From: Gemmatimonadota bacterium
Lineage (GTDB): Bacteria; Gemmatimonadota; Gemmatimonadetes; Gemmatimonadales; Gemmatimonadaceae
Assembly (NCBI GenBank): GCA_026387915.1
Contig: JAPLKS010000009.1
Coordinates: 1 to 64,000, forward strand
Length of the DNA: 64,000 bases
Reading direction: 5' to 3'
Part shown: in pieces, positions 53,908 through 63,607 of the stretch
How positions within the stretch are numbered: the stretch's first letter is position 1
How the letters are laid out: each line of letters begins with the position of its first letter
Translations under genes and position numbers: made by a program
Notes under the pieces: model-generated
Told to the model about the DNA's origin: nothing
Databases searched by the model: none
The model's input: only the letters and a program-made list of their open reading frames with translations

Positions 53908-54750
53908 TTAGGAAGTGAGAATGCGGGAAGGATGACAATACACATTCGCCGACTCCCCGCGCAGGAGGCCAACGAGCGTGATGCCGGCGCCGTCGCCGAG
54001 CCGTACGGCGAGTCCGGTGGGTCGTGAGATGGCCGCGACAATGGAGACGCCGGCGACCGCGGCTTTCTGGATGAGTTCGTAACTCAGACGACTGGTGAGC
54101 AACAAGAAGCCGCTCGCGGTGTCGGTGTCTGCGCGCCATAGAGCGCCGAGCACTTTGTCGAGCGCGTTGTGCCGGCCCACGTCCTCCCGCACCACGAGCA
54201 GCTCGCCGTCGGCTGACACCCAAGCTGCCGCGTGCACACTGTGCGTGTCTCGATTCAGTGTTTGCGAGGCGCCCAGCGACGCGCCCGCTCGGTAGAGTGC
54301 GGCGTCCGTCACCCGTTGCGTGCCGGTCACGGTGGGCACGGCACGCACGGCGTCGTCAATTGCTTCGACGCCGCACAGTCCACAACCGGTGCGACCGGTC
54401 AACGAGCGCGATCGCGCCGTGAGTTGATTCCGCACGGATTCCGCGACAGCGATACCGAGTTCGATGCCGCGGCTGTGGCGCGTGACCGTCACCTCGCCAA
54501 TCTCCTCGCGCGTTGCAACGATCCCTTCCGAGAGCGTGAAGCCAATCGCCAAATCTTCTAAGTCGCTTGGCGTACACATCATCACAGCGTGCGAATGCCC
54601 CGCATAGACAAAGGCCACGGGCACTTCCTCGGCGAGCGTCGCCTGGTGATCGTGCTTCACTCCACTAGCCACATGCACGAATGCACGAGCACTCGTCGGA
54701 GCCCCGTAGCCCACGCCAGGGTCAGCGCCGAGAGCGATTTCGTCAGCCAT
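53908..54750 (-). CDS. fdhD: Formate dehydrogenase accessory sulfurtransferase FdhD
   Basis: 280 residues from ATG 54750. The conserved Cys pair is in GRTGCGLCGVE, with VREDVGRHNALDKVLG and SRLSYELIQKAAVAG typical of FdhD. FdhD passes sulfur from IscS to the bis-MGD cofactor to give the essential sulfido ligand on Mo or W. It overlaps the upstream iron-sulphur subunit by 8 bp. A start at 54909 would overlap that gene extensively. Confidence 0.95.
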   Translation of the reverse strand: MADEIALGADPGVGYGAPTSARAFVHVASGVKHDHQATLAEEVPVAFVYAGHSHAVMMCTPSDLEDLAIGFTLSEGIVATREEIGEVTVTRHSRGIELGIAVAESVRNQLTARSRSLTGRTGCGLCGVEAIDDAVRAVPTVTGTQRVTDAALYRAGASLGASQTLNRDTHSVHAAAWVSADGELLVVREDVGRHNALDKVLGALWRADTDTASGFLLLTSRLSYELIQKAAVAGVSIVAAISRPTGLAVRLGDGAGITLVGLLRGESANVYCHPSRILTS

Positions 54751-55723
54751 CACGCGTCGTTGCGCTGTCCGCGCTCGGGCCAGGCTGCACGTACTGCCAG
54801 CCGAACCGGCCTTTGACGCACAAGTTGCCGAGTGTGATGGTGTTCTCGAGCGGCGAGGTTGCCTTGACGATCGTGTTGTCCTGCACATGCAAGCTGAGCG
54901 TGCAACCAACGCCGCAGTACGGGCAGATGGTGTCGGTTGTCGTTTGCGCGTCGGCGTTCCACGTACCCGCCGCGCGCATATCGAACTCCGGCTTGGCCAT
55001 CAACGCACCGGTCGGGCACACCGCAATACAGTTGCCGCAGTACACGCACGCGGAGTCGGGAAGCGACACCGCCATCTCGGTGGAGATGCGCGCGTTGAAA
55101 CCGCGCCCCGCCACCGCAATGGCAAAGGTGTTTTGGTGGTCCGTGCCACAGGCCTCTACGCACTTGTAGCAGAGGACGCACTTTGCGTAGTCGCGCACAT
55201 AGAGATCGTTGTCCACCTTCACCGGTTGGCCAACGGTGGCTGCGAAGTCGGGATCAGGAGCCGCGTGGTGTCCGGCGATCGCGGCATCACGTTCGCCTGA
55301 GAGCGCATGTGGCTTGGGCGGCCCGTAGCGCTCTGGCTTGCAGTCGTACTCCGCAAGCAACTCCGCCATTCCCGGCGTCGTGGAGAGGTCCACACTCGAG
55401 GCAAGAAACTCAAGCACGAGACGGCGCGCGTGGATGACTCGCGCTGATTTCGTGTACACCACCATACCGGCTTCTGCGGCGCGCGAACAACTCGGCGCCA
55501 ACACCCGCGCACCTTCTACCTCTACTACGCACAGTCGGCAAACGTTTACCGGACGCAGCGTCTCGAGAAAGCACAGGGTCGGAATCTCAATGCCGATCGT
55601 GCGGCAGGCGGCGAGAATCGTGGTACCTTCTTCCACCGTGACCGAACGACCATCGATCGTGAACGCCACCGGTTTCTTGGGCGCTCGTGCGGGCCGCTCG
55701 ATGGAAATCAGCGTCGTCGTCAT
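54743..55723 (-). CDS. Formate dehydrogenase iron-sulphur subunit, NuoG-N-like plus molybdopterin Fe4S4 domain
   Basis: 326 residues from ATG 55723 (ATGA overlap with the NuoEF-like gene). Domains in order: a 2Fe-2S ferredoxin with CRLC (about 50-105), a His/Cys region, two 4Fe-4S clusters (CVLCYKCVEAC, CVYCGNCIAVCP at about 180-245), and a C-terminal Fe4S4 domain (about 265-310) with CPYCGVGC and NLCVKGRFGW, normally the N-terminus of the molybdopterin-binding catalytic chain. The frame ends after GRFGW plus about 17 unrelated residues. So the part of FdhA that holds the cluster next to the active site is on this separate protein. Confidence 0.88.
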   Translation of the reverse strand: MTTTLISIERPARAPKKPVAFTIDGRSVTVEEGTTILAACRTIGIEIPTLCFLETLRPVNVCRLCVVEVEGARVLAPSCSRAAEAGMVVYTKSARVIHARRLVLEFLASSVDLSTTPGMAELLAEYDCKPERYGPPKPHALSGERDAAIAGHHAAPDPDFAATVGQPVKVDNDLYVRDYAKCVLCYKCVEACGTDHQNTFAIAVAGRGFNARISTEMAVSLPDSACVYCGNCIAVCPTGALMAKPEFDMRAAGTWNADAQTTTDTICPYCGVGCTLSLHVQDNTIVKATSPLENTITLGNLCVKGRFGWQYVQPGPSADSATTRDG

Positions 55724-57600
55724 GCGGTGCCTCCCTGAAACAGATGCAGGCGCTTGACCGCCGACTCCACGGCGGCGTACGCCGTCTGGCCGAGGCCGCA
55801 AATAGAGGCGTCGCGCATGGCCACGCCGATCTCTTCAAGCAAGGCAAACTCTGCTTCCGTCCCGCCGCGCGTCTTGCCGCGCGCCAAACGGTGCAGCGCC
55901 TCTTCTTGGCGGACGGTTCCAACGCGGCAGGGCACGCACTGGCCGCACGATTCATCTCGGAAGAACGCGGCAATACGGAGCACGGCCGCTTCGAGGTCCT
56001 GCGAGTCATCAAACACCATCACCACACCGGAACCGAGTGTGGTCTCTGCCGCTCGAGCGCCTTCAAGCGACAGCGGAATATCGGTATCCGCGGCCGGTAG
56101 GAATGTGCCCGCGGCGCCACCGAGGAGCACGGCACGCATCCGCGGCGACGCTCCTGCTGTGTGGAGCAGCGCCTTCAGTGAAGTTCCAAATGGTGCCTCG
56201 TACACGCCCGGCCGCTCCACGGCTCCGCTCAAGCAAAAGAGTCTCGTTCCCGTGGATTGCTCGGTGCCAGTAGCAGCAAATGCGGCGCCACCGTGTAACA
56301 CAATCGGCAGCACATTCGCGAGTGTTTCGACGTTGTTGACCAGCGTCGGTTTTCCAAATACACCGGATTGCACAGGGAAGGGTGGTTTGCTCCGCGGCTC
56401 GCCGCGCTTGCCTTCAATCGACTCAAACAACGCGGTCTCTTCGCCGCAGATGTACGCGCCCGCGCCGCGACGAATCTCGATGTCAAATCGGAATTCGCCA
56501 CCGAGAACACTCTCGCCGAGCAGGCCTGCCGCCCGCGCGTGATCGATCGCTCCCTGTAGCCGTTCGTTGGCCAGTGGGTACTCTGCGCGCAGATAGACGA
56601 ATCCGTGCTCGCAACCCGTGGCGAATGCCGCGATGGTCATGGCTTCAACAATCGCAAACGGATCGCCCGTGAGCAGCACGCGATCTTTGAAGGTGCCCGG
56701 CTCACTCTCATCAGCGTTGCAGATCAGATAGTGCGGGGTCGCGCTCTGCGTTCGTACCGCCTCCCACTTTCGTCCCGTTGGAAATGCGGCGCCTCCACGG
56801 CCCACCAGCTTGGACGCGGTCACCTCAGCGATGACGCCCTCTGCGCCGAGTTGCAGCGCGCGCGCGAGGGCCGTGTAGCCGCCAGCGTCGCGGTACGCAT
56901 CGAGCGACGTCGGGTCTACGACCCCAACACGCCGGAGCAGTACAAGCGAGGGATCTCCCACCTGCGGTACCACCGTGTTCGCCAGCGCGTCTGCGCCAGG
57001 TGCGGCACCGGCGAGCAAGGCGCGGGCCACATCAGGCGTCACGTGCCCTAGCAATCGCTCGACCGCAGGATCACCAGCGTCTGTGACGAGCACCGCCGGA
57101 GCACGATCGCACAGACCAAGGCACGGAGAATGCATCCACGCGGGCGTGTTGGCGTCGAGGTTCATGTGCGTACCCGACGGCTCATGCGCCACCGCAGAAC
57201 CACCGGCAGCCAGCAAGGCAGCTTCTACTTCGCGCCCTCCTTTGTCTCGGCAACCGACGTCGTCGCACATGTGCACTACGCGCCGAGGGCGCGGTGACGT
57301 GGCGAGCAACGCGTAGAACGTCGCAACGCCCCACGCCTCAGCGGGTGGCACCTGCAGTCGCTCGCACACATAACCCAAGCCACCCTCGCTGATCCACCCC
57401 ACGCGCGCCTGGAGCGCCTGCAGCGCCGGCACGAGTTCGTGGCGGCGTTCACGCATGGCACGCCCACCGTAGGCGAGGTGCGAGTCTCGCGCCGTGACGC
57501 GAGCTCCGCCATCCCAGCCCGAGGCTGGAGCTCCGAGCACCGCATCAACGGCAGCGCGTTCCGCTTCGGAGGGCACGGCGTCCAGCAGTCGGATATCCAT
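55720..57600 (-). CDS. NAD-dependent formate dehydrogenase flavin subunit, fused NuoE-NuoF
   Basis: 626 residues. The N-terminal NuoE-like domain (about 45-190) carries a 2Fe-2S site (MCDDVGC and PCLGLC). NuoF-like region follows with FMN/NADH motifs GRGGAAFPTGRKW and GAGAYICGEETAL, and a C-terminal 4Fe-4S site ESCGQCVPCR plus Cys in SICGLG. The arrangement is that of FdhB/FdsB-type or HoxEF-like diaphorase subunits and would transfer electrons between formate oxidation and NAD. Its ATG overlaps the last base of the fdhA stop (TGATG). Confidence 0.92.
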   Translation of the reverse strand: MDIRLLDAVPSEAERAAVDAVLGAPASGWDGGARVTARDSHLAYGGRAMRERRHELVPALQALQARVGWISEGGLGYVCERLQVPPAEAWGVATFYALLATSPRPRRVVHMCDDVGCRDKGGREVEAALLAAGGSAVAHEPSGTHMNLDANTPAWMHSPCLGLCDRAPAVLVTDAGDPAVERLLGHVTPDVARALLAGAAPGADALANTVVPQVGDPSLVLLRRVGVVDPTSLDAYRDAGGYTALARALQLGAEGVIAEVTASKLVGRGGAAFPTGRKWEAVRTQSATPHYLICNADESEPGTFKDRVLLTGDPFAIVEAMTIAAFATGCEHGFVYLRAEYPLANERLQGAIDHARAAGLLGESVLGGEFRFDIEIRRGAGAYICGEETALFESIEGKRGEPRSKPPFPVQSGVFGKPTLVNNVETLANVLPIVLHGGAAFAATGTEQSTGTRLFCLSGAVERPGVYEAPFGTSLKALLHTAGASPRMRAVLLGGAAGTFLPAADTDIPLSLEGARAAETTLGSGVVMVFDDSQDLEAAVLRIAAFFRDESCGQCVPCRVGTVRQEEALHRLARGKTRGGTEAEFALLEEIGVAMRDASICGLGQTAYAAVESAVKRLHLFQGGTA

Positions 57601-59531
57601 CAGCGCGCCCCGGCCGCAACGACGAGCGATTCAATGCGAACCGCACAGGCTTTAAATTCCGCCGTGCCAGACCGAAGGTCGTATGCGTCGTTGGTGAGCA
57701 CGTTGGTATCAACGCTATCTGGAAAATGAAATGTCATAAAAACCAGGCCAGCGCGCAGCGCGCGGTCGATCCGTACGGGCGCAGTGACCGCGCCGCGCCG
57801 AGAACTCACGCGCGCGAGATCCCCATCCGCAAACCCGAGCATCGCCGCATCTTCGGGTGACATATCAACCGTTTCGCCGTAATGCAGTGGCGACGCGTAT
57901 CCGCCCGTTTGCACACCCGTGTTGTACGACTCGAGCCGACGGCCGGTGGTGAGCAAAAACGGATACGCCGCATCGGGCTGCTCCGCGGGACCCGCATGCT
58001 CCACCACAGAGAACGGCGCCGGGCGTCCGCGCACGGGAGTCTCCCAGAGCCGTCCATGTAGGAACGTTTCGCCTGGGTGCGATTCGTCGGGGCAGGGCCA
58101 CTGAATGCCGCCCAACGATTCGAGACGCGAGTAGCTCATGCCGCCAGCGAAAGCAGGCGCCACCGTTCGGAACTCATTCCAGAGTTCCTCGGCGGTCGGA
58201 TTCCCGAGATCGGTGCCGAGTCGCCGCGCGAGCTCCGCGAGAATCCAGAGTTCATCGCGCGCCCCAGCTGGCGGTTCTTTTGCTTTGCGCACACGCTGGA
58301 CGCGGCGCTCGCTGTTGGTGACCGTCCCTTCGGCTTCGCACCAACTCGCCGTGGCGGGGAGCACCACGTGCGCGAGTTGCGCCGTCTTGGTGAGAAAGAT
58401 CTCCTGCACCACGAGGTGGTCGAGTCCGCCGAGGAGTCGCGCAACTTTATTGCCGTCCGCGTCGCTCTGCACGGGGTTCTCGCCGGCGCACAGCAGCGCT
58501 GTGATCTCGCCGTGCTCCATGGCGTGCAGCATCTCGGTGAGATTCTTGCCGTACTGCGGCTGAATCGGCACCCCCCAGTGTCGCTCAAACGCCTCGCGCA
58601 CCGTGGGGTCGAGAATGTCCTGAAAGCCAGGCAAGCGATTGGGAATCGCCCCCATGTCACCGCCGCCCTGCACATTGTTCTGCCCACGCAACGGATTGCA
58701 GCCGCAGGCCCAACGGCCCACGTGACCGGTGAGCAGACAGAGATTGATCAACGACAGCACGTTATCGACGGCGTTGTGGTGCTCGGTAATTCCGAGGGTC
58801 CAGCAGATCATCGCCTTGTCAGCTGTGGCGAAGGTGTGCGCGGCCTCGCGAATCGCGGTGGCCGGAATCCCCGTGAGCTGTTCCCCGACGTCGAGCGTGT
58901 AGGGCTCAACCGCCGCGCGGTACGCGTCAAAGCCCGTCGTGCCGTTCGCAATGAACGCCGAGTGCGCGAGTCCGGCGTGAATGATTTCGCGCGCCATCGT
59001 ATTCGACAGCGCAACGTCGGACCCCACGTTGAGCCCCATCCACACGTCCGCCCACTTAGCGGAATCGGTACGGCGAGGATCCATCACGTAGAGCCGCGTC
59101 CCATTGCGCACGCCTTTGAGCAGATGGTGAAACCAGATCGGGTGCGCGGCGCGCGCGTTCGATCCCCACAGGAAGACGACGTCCGTCTCTTCCACTTCCG
59201 CATAGGAGTTGGTGCCGCCTCCCGCTCCAAACACTGTCGCCAGACCGACGACGCTAGGGGCGTGTCACGTTCGATTACAGCTGTCGATGTTGTTGGTCTT
59301 GAACACCAACCGCGCGAGCTTGCCCGCGAGGAAGTTCATTTCGTTGGTGGACTTCGAGCAGCTGAAGATCCCCAGGGCGTTGGGACCACCGCGATCGAGA
59401 TTCCGCCGGAATCCCGCCGCGGCGACATCCAGTGCCTCATCCCACGTCGCCGAGCGCAACACGCCGCCCTCGCGAACCAAAGGCGTGGTCAGGCGCTGAT
59501 ACGCGCCGGCAGGAGCATTTTGACGTTTCAT
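57600..59531 (-). CDS. fdhA: Formate dehydrogenase catalytic subunit, selenoprotein (molybdopterin domains)
   Basis: 643 residues if the TGA at 59267-59265 is read as selenocysteine (Sec89). The frame runs without interruption through that TGA: the residues before it are NNIDSCNRT and after it HAPSVVGLAT, the exact active-site context of formate dehydrogenases, where Sec or Cys precedes His. Downstream come MPT-oxidoreductase motifs (VVFLWGSNARAAHP, GAIPNRLPGFQ, LPATASWCEAEGT) and a molydopterin dinucleotide-binding C-domain. The usual N-terminal Fe4S4 domain is missing and is found in the third gene of the operon. The start MKRQNAPAG has only a weak GAGA upstream. First gene of the operon. 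Confidence 0.9.
59236..59267 (-). promoter_or_regulatory. Selenocysteine UGA with SECIS-like hairpin
   Basis: TGA is at 59267-59265. Counting T as 1, positions 16-21 (GUCGUC) pair with 27-32 (GGCGAC), leaving loop GGUCU at 22-26. The GGU at 22-24 and U at 17 match, from memory, the positions of the SelB-binding bases in the Escherichia coli fdhF element. The hairpin is 59252-59236. selA/B/C/D genes are not in the window. Confidence 0.85.
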
Positions 59532-59714
59532 ACGCGCGTCTCAATAAAGGGGACGGCATCAACTACTTACCGCGATGGAGTCTGGCGCCCGTAACCAGTC
59601 TGGGCAAGCGGCATTTCCCTCACGCCCTCGTCCGGCGGGGCGACCGAGCGCCAATCTCCTTACGTCGCTGGCGGTTGCGGTGCTGAGCGCTCGCGGCGGG
59701 ATTATCTTTCCCGT

Positions 59715-60875
59715 ATGCCAAATGCCCGCCGCACCCTGACGTTCACTGAGTCGGTCATTCGCGAGATGACCCGTGTCGCCAATCAATACGGCGCCGTGAA
59801 CCTCTCCCAAGGTTTTCCCGACTTTCCCATGCCAGAGGAAATGAAGGAAGCCGCCTGCGACGCGATCCGTCGCGACTTCAACCAGTACGCCACGACGTGG
59901 GGCACCAAAACGCTCCGCGATGCCATCGCCGGGAAATACCTCCGGCGCTACGGCATGACGGTGGATCCTGAAGCCGAAATTACCGTAGCCTGCGGCGGCA
60001 CCGAGGCGATGGCCTCCGTCTTTTTGGCGCTCATTGATCCGGGCGACGAAGTGCTGATTTTTGAGCCCTTCTACGAGAACTACGGACCCGACGCCATTCT
60101 CAGTGAGGCCAAGCCCGTCTTTGTGCCCCTGACGGTTCCCGACTGGAAGCTCGATATCGACGCCCTCAAGGCCGCCGTCACGCCACGGACGCGCGCGCTC
60201 GTGCTCAACTCACCGCACAATCCCACGGGCCACGTATTTGATCGTGCGGAACTCGAGGCGATTGCGGAGGTGTGTATCGCGAACGACATCATCGTGATCA
60301 CCGACGATCCCTACGAGTACATCCTGTTCGAAGGCACCCATATTCCCATCGCTACGCTGCCAGGCATGCGTGAGCGCACGGTGACGACGTCGAGTCTCTC
60401 CAAGACCTTCAGCATCACCGGCTGGCGACTCGGCTACGCGATTGCGAGCCCCGAGCGCTCCGGCGCCATTCGGAAAGTGCACGATTTTCTCACCGTGGGG
60501 GCGCCGGCACCGCTGCAGCAGGCCGCGGCCATCGGGTACGCCTTTCCGGATTCGTACTATCAACAACTCTCCGACGATTACAAAGCTCGGCGCGAGTTCT
60601 TGGCAGGCCCGCTGCGCGAGGCCGGTTTCCGCTTTACAAACCCGAACGGCGCGTACTACTTCTTTGCCGATTTCTCGGGGCTGAGTTCACAGGACGACGT
60701 CACATTCGCCAAATGGATGACGAAGGAATTCGGAGTGGCAACGGTGCCGGGGTCGAGCTTTTATCGCCCTGGTGCGCCCGAGGGAAAACGCTTCGTGCGC
60801 TTCGCGTTCTGCAAAAAGCGTGAAACGCTGGAAGCGGCGGTTGAGCGGTTAGCGAAGCTCAAGTCGTTGTTGTAG
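59715..60875 (+). CDS. Class I/II pyridoxal-phosphate aminotransferase
   Basis: 386 residues of the fold-type I aminotransferase family. The PLP lysine is in SSLSKTFSITGWRLGY; NSPHNPTG and DDPYEYILF are the other cofactor-contact motifs, and RFAFCKK near the end carries the substrate-carboxylate Arg. The start (NLSQGFPDFPMPE) resembles the kynurenine/methionine/glutamine transaminase group. It lies divergent from the fdh operon across 183 bp. Substrate not assignable. The last 17 bp overlap the convergent DUF983 gene. Confidence 0.9.
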   Translation: MPNARRTLTFTESVIREMTRVANQYGAVNLSQGFPDFPMPEEMKEAACDAIRRDFNQYATTWGTKTLRDAIAGKYLRRYGMTVDPEAEITVACGGTEAMASVFLALIDPGDEVLIFEPFYENYGPDAILSEAKPVFVPLTVPDWKLDIDALKAAVTPRTRALVLNSPHNPTGHVFDRAELEAIAEVCIANDIIVITDDPYEYILFEGTHIPIATLPGMRERTVTTSSLSKTFSITGWRLGYAIASPERSGAIRKVHDFLTVGAPAPLQQAAAIGYAFPDSYYQQLSDDYKARREFLAGPLREAGFRFTNPNGAYYFFADFSGLSSQDDVTFAKWMTKEFGVATVPGSSFYRPGAPEGKRFVRFAFCKKRETLEAAVERLAKLKSLL

Positions 60876-61257
60876 CCCGATCGCGCGCTGTTGGCGGCGA
60901 GAACGACAGGTCGAACGCCAGCCACAGCGTCTTCGTAAATGGGTAGGTCGTCAGCGGCGCGACGATGATGGCGACCACCGCGATGTATTGCAGCGCATCC
61001 CACGTCACGGCAGGCCAGGTCGCATACACGATGGATCCCACGAGCGTCGCGAACAGCACTTCCGCAATGATCAGGTTGATCAAGTACGCACCAATGAAGA
61101 AATCGCGCGAGCCACGATCCAACAGTAGGTGACAGTGCGGGCACGCCGGCCGCATGGTGAACCAGGACGAGAAAATCCCGCGTCCGTCACAGTCAGGGCA
61201 GTGCAGGCGCAGACCTCGCAGTAAGCGAGCGGAAGCCGTGGGCAGCGTGTCGGTCAT
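60859..61257 (-). CDS. DUF983 family membrane protein
   Basis: 132 residues. N-terminus with two CxxC pairs (CPDCDGRGIF and CPHCHLLLDRGSRDFF) followed by two membrane helices (about 55-78 and 86-110): the standard layout of DUF983 proteins. The cysteines probably bind zinc. Function is unknown. The 3' end overlaps the aminotransferase gene by 17 bp, and its start lies 22 bp from the divergent dehydrogenase start. Confidence 0.88.
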   Translation of the reverse strand: MTDTLPTASARLLRGLRLHCPDCDGRGIFSSWFTMRPACPHCHLLLDRGSRDFFIGAYLINLIIAEVLFATLVGSIVYATWPAVTWDALQYIAVVAIIVAPLTTYPFTKTLWLAFDLSFSPPTARDRATTTT

Positions 61258-61279
61258 CCCTCAATATACCTCGTCAAAC

Positions 61280-62248
61280 GTGCCACGCCCCATCGTAACC
61301 GTCACGCGTCGTCTTCCCGAAACGGTAGAGGCGCGACTCCAGCAACTCTTTGACGCGCGCACCAATCGCGACGATCTCCCGCTCGGTGTCAGCGGGCTCG
61401 CGGCGGCGATGACTGAATCCGACGCGGTCCTCTCCACCCTCGGTGATCCACTCAACGCGGCCGTCCTCGGCGCATTGCCGCGTCGCGCTCGCATCATTGC
61501 CCAGTTCGGTGTTGGCTACGACAACATCGACGTCCGCGCGGCCACCGCGGCAGGGATCATTGTCACCAATACGCCGGGCGTGCTCACCAACGACACGGCT
61601 GACCTCGCGATCATGCTGCTCCTGAGCGCCGCGCGACGCGCGTCAGAGGGAGAGCGGGAGCTTCGCCGGGGTGACTGGACGGGGTGGCGACCCACGCACA
61701 ACCTTGGCACCCGCGTTACGGGCAAACGGCTCGGGATTGTTGGATTCGGCCGCATTGGCCGAGCCGTGGCAGATCGGGCCCGTCTTGGGTTCCGGATGCA
61801 AGTGCAGGCCTTCAGCCGGTCGCTCACGGATGCGGCGGCACGCGACGCCGGCGTGACGCGTGCGGAAAATCTTGAGGCACTGCTCGCCAGCTCCGACTTC
61901 GTCAGTATTCACGTGCCATCAACCGCCGCGACTCGGCAGCTGTTCGGCGCGCATCTTCTGGGGTTATTGCCTCCGCACGCCGTGCTGGTGAACACCTCTC
62001 GCGGCGACGTGGTGGATGAGGCGGCGCTAGCGGACGCGCTCCAGGCCGGGCGACTGGCGGCCGCTGGGCTTGATGTGTTTGAGCGGGAACCAACGGTGAG
62101 TTCCGCCTTGCTCGGCCTGCCCAATGCCGTCCTCCTGCCGCACATCGGCAGCGCAACCGTCGAAGCCCGTACGGCGATGGGGCACCTCGCGGTGGATAAT
62201 CTTGTGGCGTTCTTCGAGGGAAAAACCGTGCCAAACCCTGTGGCGTAG
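61280..62248 (+). CDS. D-2-hydroxyacid dehydrogenase (glyoxylate/hydroxypyruvate reductase-like)
   Basis: 322 residues from GTG 61280 ([13 protein letters not shown]), chosen because the family alignment begins here; the longer frame overlaps the DUF983 gene. NAD(P)-binding [16 protein letters not shown], the catalytic Arg in [10 protein letters not shown], Glu in FEREP and His in LLPHIGSAT are all present. Likely reduces glyoxylate or hydroxypyruvate, or oxidises D-glycerate; exact substrate not fixed. Confidence 0.92.
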   Translation: MPRPIVTVTRRLPETVEARLQQLFDARTNRDDLPLGVSGLAAAMTESDAVLSTLGDPLNAAVLGALPRRARIIAQFGVGYDNIDVRAATAAGIIVTNTPGVLTNDTADLAIMLLLSAARRASEGERELRRGDWTGWRPTHNLGTRVTGKRLGIVGFGRIGRAVADRARLGFRMQVQAFSRSLTDAAARDAGVTRAENLEALLASSDFVSIHVPSTAATRQLFGAHLLGLLPPHAVLVNTSRGDVVDEAALADALQAGRLAAAGLDVFEREPTVSSALLGLPNAVLLPHIGSATVEARTAMGHLAVDNLVAFFEGKTVPNPVA

Positions 62249-62355
62249 CGGTGGAGCGGTTTCACGGTGCGGCGAGAATATCGTCTGCTTCCTTGAACCG
62301 TCTTGAGCCACTTCCTAACTTTGATGTACTCACCCGATTCCGAGAGCAACACACC

Positions 62356-63603
62356 GTGACTCAATACAAGTACGCAACCGTGCCGCAGGGCGGCGAACGC
62401 ATTCAGGCCTCCGGCGGTGTCTTTACTGTGCCGGACCAACCGATCATCCCGTTCATCGAAGGCGACGGCACCGGCCCAGATATCTGGAAGGCCTCTGTTC
62501 GCGTGTTCGATGCTGCCGTGGCCATTGCCTACGGCGGCAAGCGCAAGATCCATTGGATGGAAGTGCTGGCTGGTGAAAAAGCGTTCAACGCCACCAAGGA
62601 GTGGATGCCCGCCGAAACGCTCGAAGCCATTCGCGAGTTCAAGATCGCCATCAAAGGCCCGCTCACGACGCCGGTTGGCGGCGGCATTCGTTCGCTGAAC
62701 GTGGCGCTGCGGCAGGAACTCGACCTCTACGCCTGCATTCGCCCCGTGCGCTACTTCCAGGGCGTCGGCGCGCCCATGAAACATCCGGAAAAACTCAATA
62801 TCATCATCTTCCGTGAGAACGTCGAAGACGTCTACTCTGGGATTGAGTTCAAGGCCGGCACGCCCGAAGCCGAGAAGCTCCGGGCCTTCCTGAAGACCGA
62901 GTTCAACAAGAACGTGCGTGAAGGCTCGGCCATCGGTATCAAACCGATGTCGCCGTTCGGCTCCAAGCGCCTCGTGAAGATGGCGCTCGAGTACGCACTG
63001 AAGCGCGGCTGCAAGTCTGTCACGCTGATGCACAAGGGCAACATTATGAAGTTCACCGAAGGTGGCTTCAAAGACTGGGGCTACGAAATCGCGCGCGAGC
63101 AGTTCGCGTCGACCGTTGTGGCCGAGGCCGATCTCGGCAAGGCTGGCAACGGCGCACGCGCCGACGCCGTGGTCCTCAAAGATCGTATTGCCGATTCGAT
63201 GTTCCAGCAGCTCTTGCTGCGCCCAGAAGATTACGAAGTGATTGCCACGCCAAACCTTAACGGCGATTACGTCTCCGACGCGGCCGCTGCACAGGTGGGT
63301 GGCCTCGGCATCGCTCCGGGCGGCAACGTCGGTGATGACGCCGCCGTGTTTGAAGCGACGCACGGCACCGCGCCGAAGTACGCTGGCCTCGACAAGATCA
63401 ACCCAGGCAGCGTGATCCTCTCCGGCGTGATGATGCTCGAGCACATGGGATGGCAGGAAGCCGCCGATCTCATCGTGCGTGGCATGGAGCACGCGATTGC
63501 CGCCAAGACGGTGACGTACGACTTGGCCCGTCAGATGCCAGGCTCCACCGAAGTGTCCACCTCGGCGTTCGGCGACGCCATCATTACCGGGATGAAGAAG
63601 TAA
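62356..63603 (+). CDS. icd: NADP-dependent isocitrate dehydrogenase
   Basis: 415 residues from GTG 62356 ([15 protein letters not shown]). Length matches E. coli Icd (416). Substrate loop [15 protein letters not shown] contains the regulatory Ser equivalent, and metal/substrate motifs [27 protein letters not shown] and [11 protein letters not shown] are present. Catalyses isocitrate to 2-oxoglutarate in the TCA cycle. Followed 4 bp later by pepA. Confidence 0.95.
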   Translation: MTQYKYATVPQGGERIQASGGVFTVPDQPIIPFIEGDGTGPDIWKASVRVFDAAVAIAYGGKRKIHWMEVLAGEKAFNATKEWMPAETLEAIREFKIAIKGPLTTPVGGGIRSLNVALRQELDLYACIRPVRYFQGVGAPMKHPEKLNIIIFRENVEDVYSGIEFKAGTPEAEKLRAFLKTEFNKNVREGSAIGIKPMSPFGSKRLVKMALEYALKRGCKSVTLMHKGNIMKFTEGGFKDWGYEIAREQFASTVVAEADLGKAGNGARADAVVLKDRIADSMFQQLLLRPEDYEVIATPNLNGDYVSDAAAAQVGGLGIAPGGNVGDDAAVFEATHGTAPKYAGLDKINPGSVILSGVMMLEHMGWQEAADLIVRGMEHAIAAKTVTYDLARQMPGSTEVSTSAFGDAIITGMKK

Positions 63604-63607
63604 CTCT

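Noticed and set aside
59265-59267. Reading the TGA in fdhA as a pseudogene nonsense mutation
   Set aside because: It is exactly at the Sec/Cys active-site position, the frame stays open on both sides and a SECIS-like hairpin follows.
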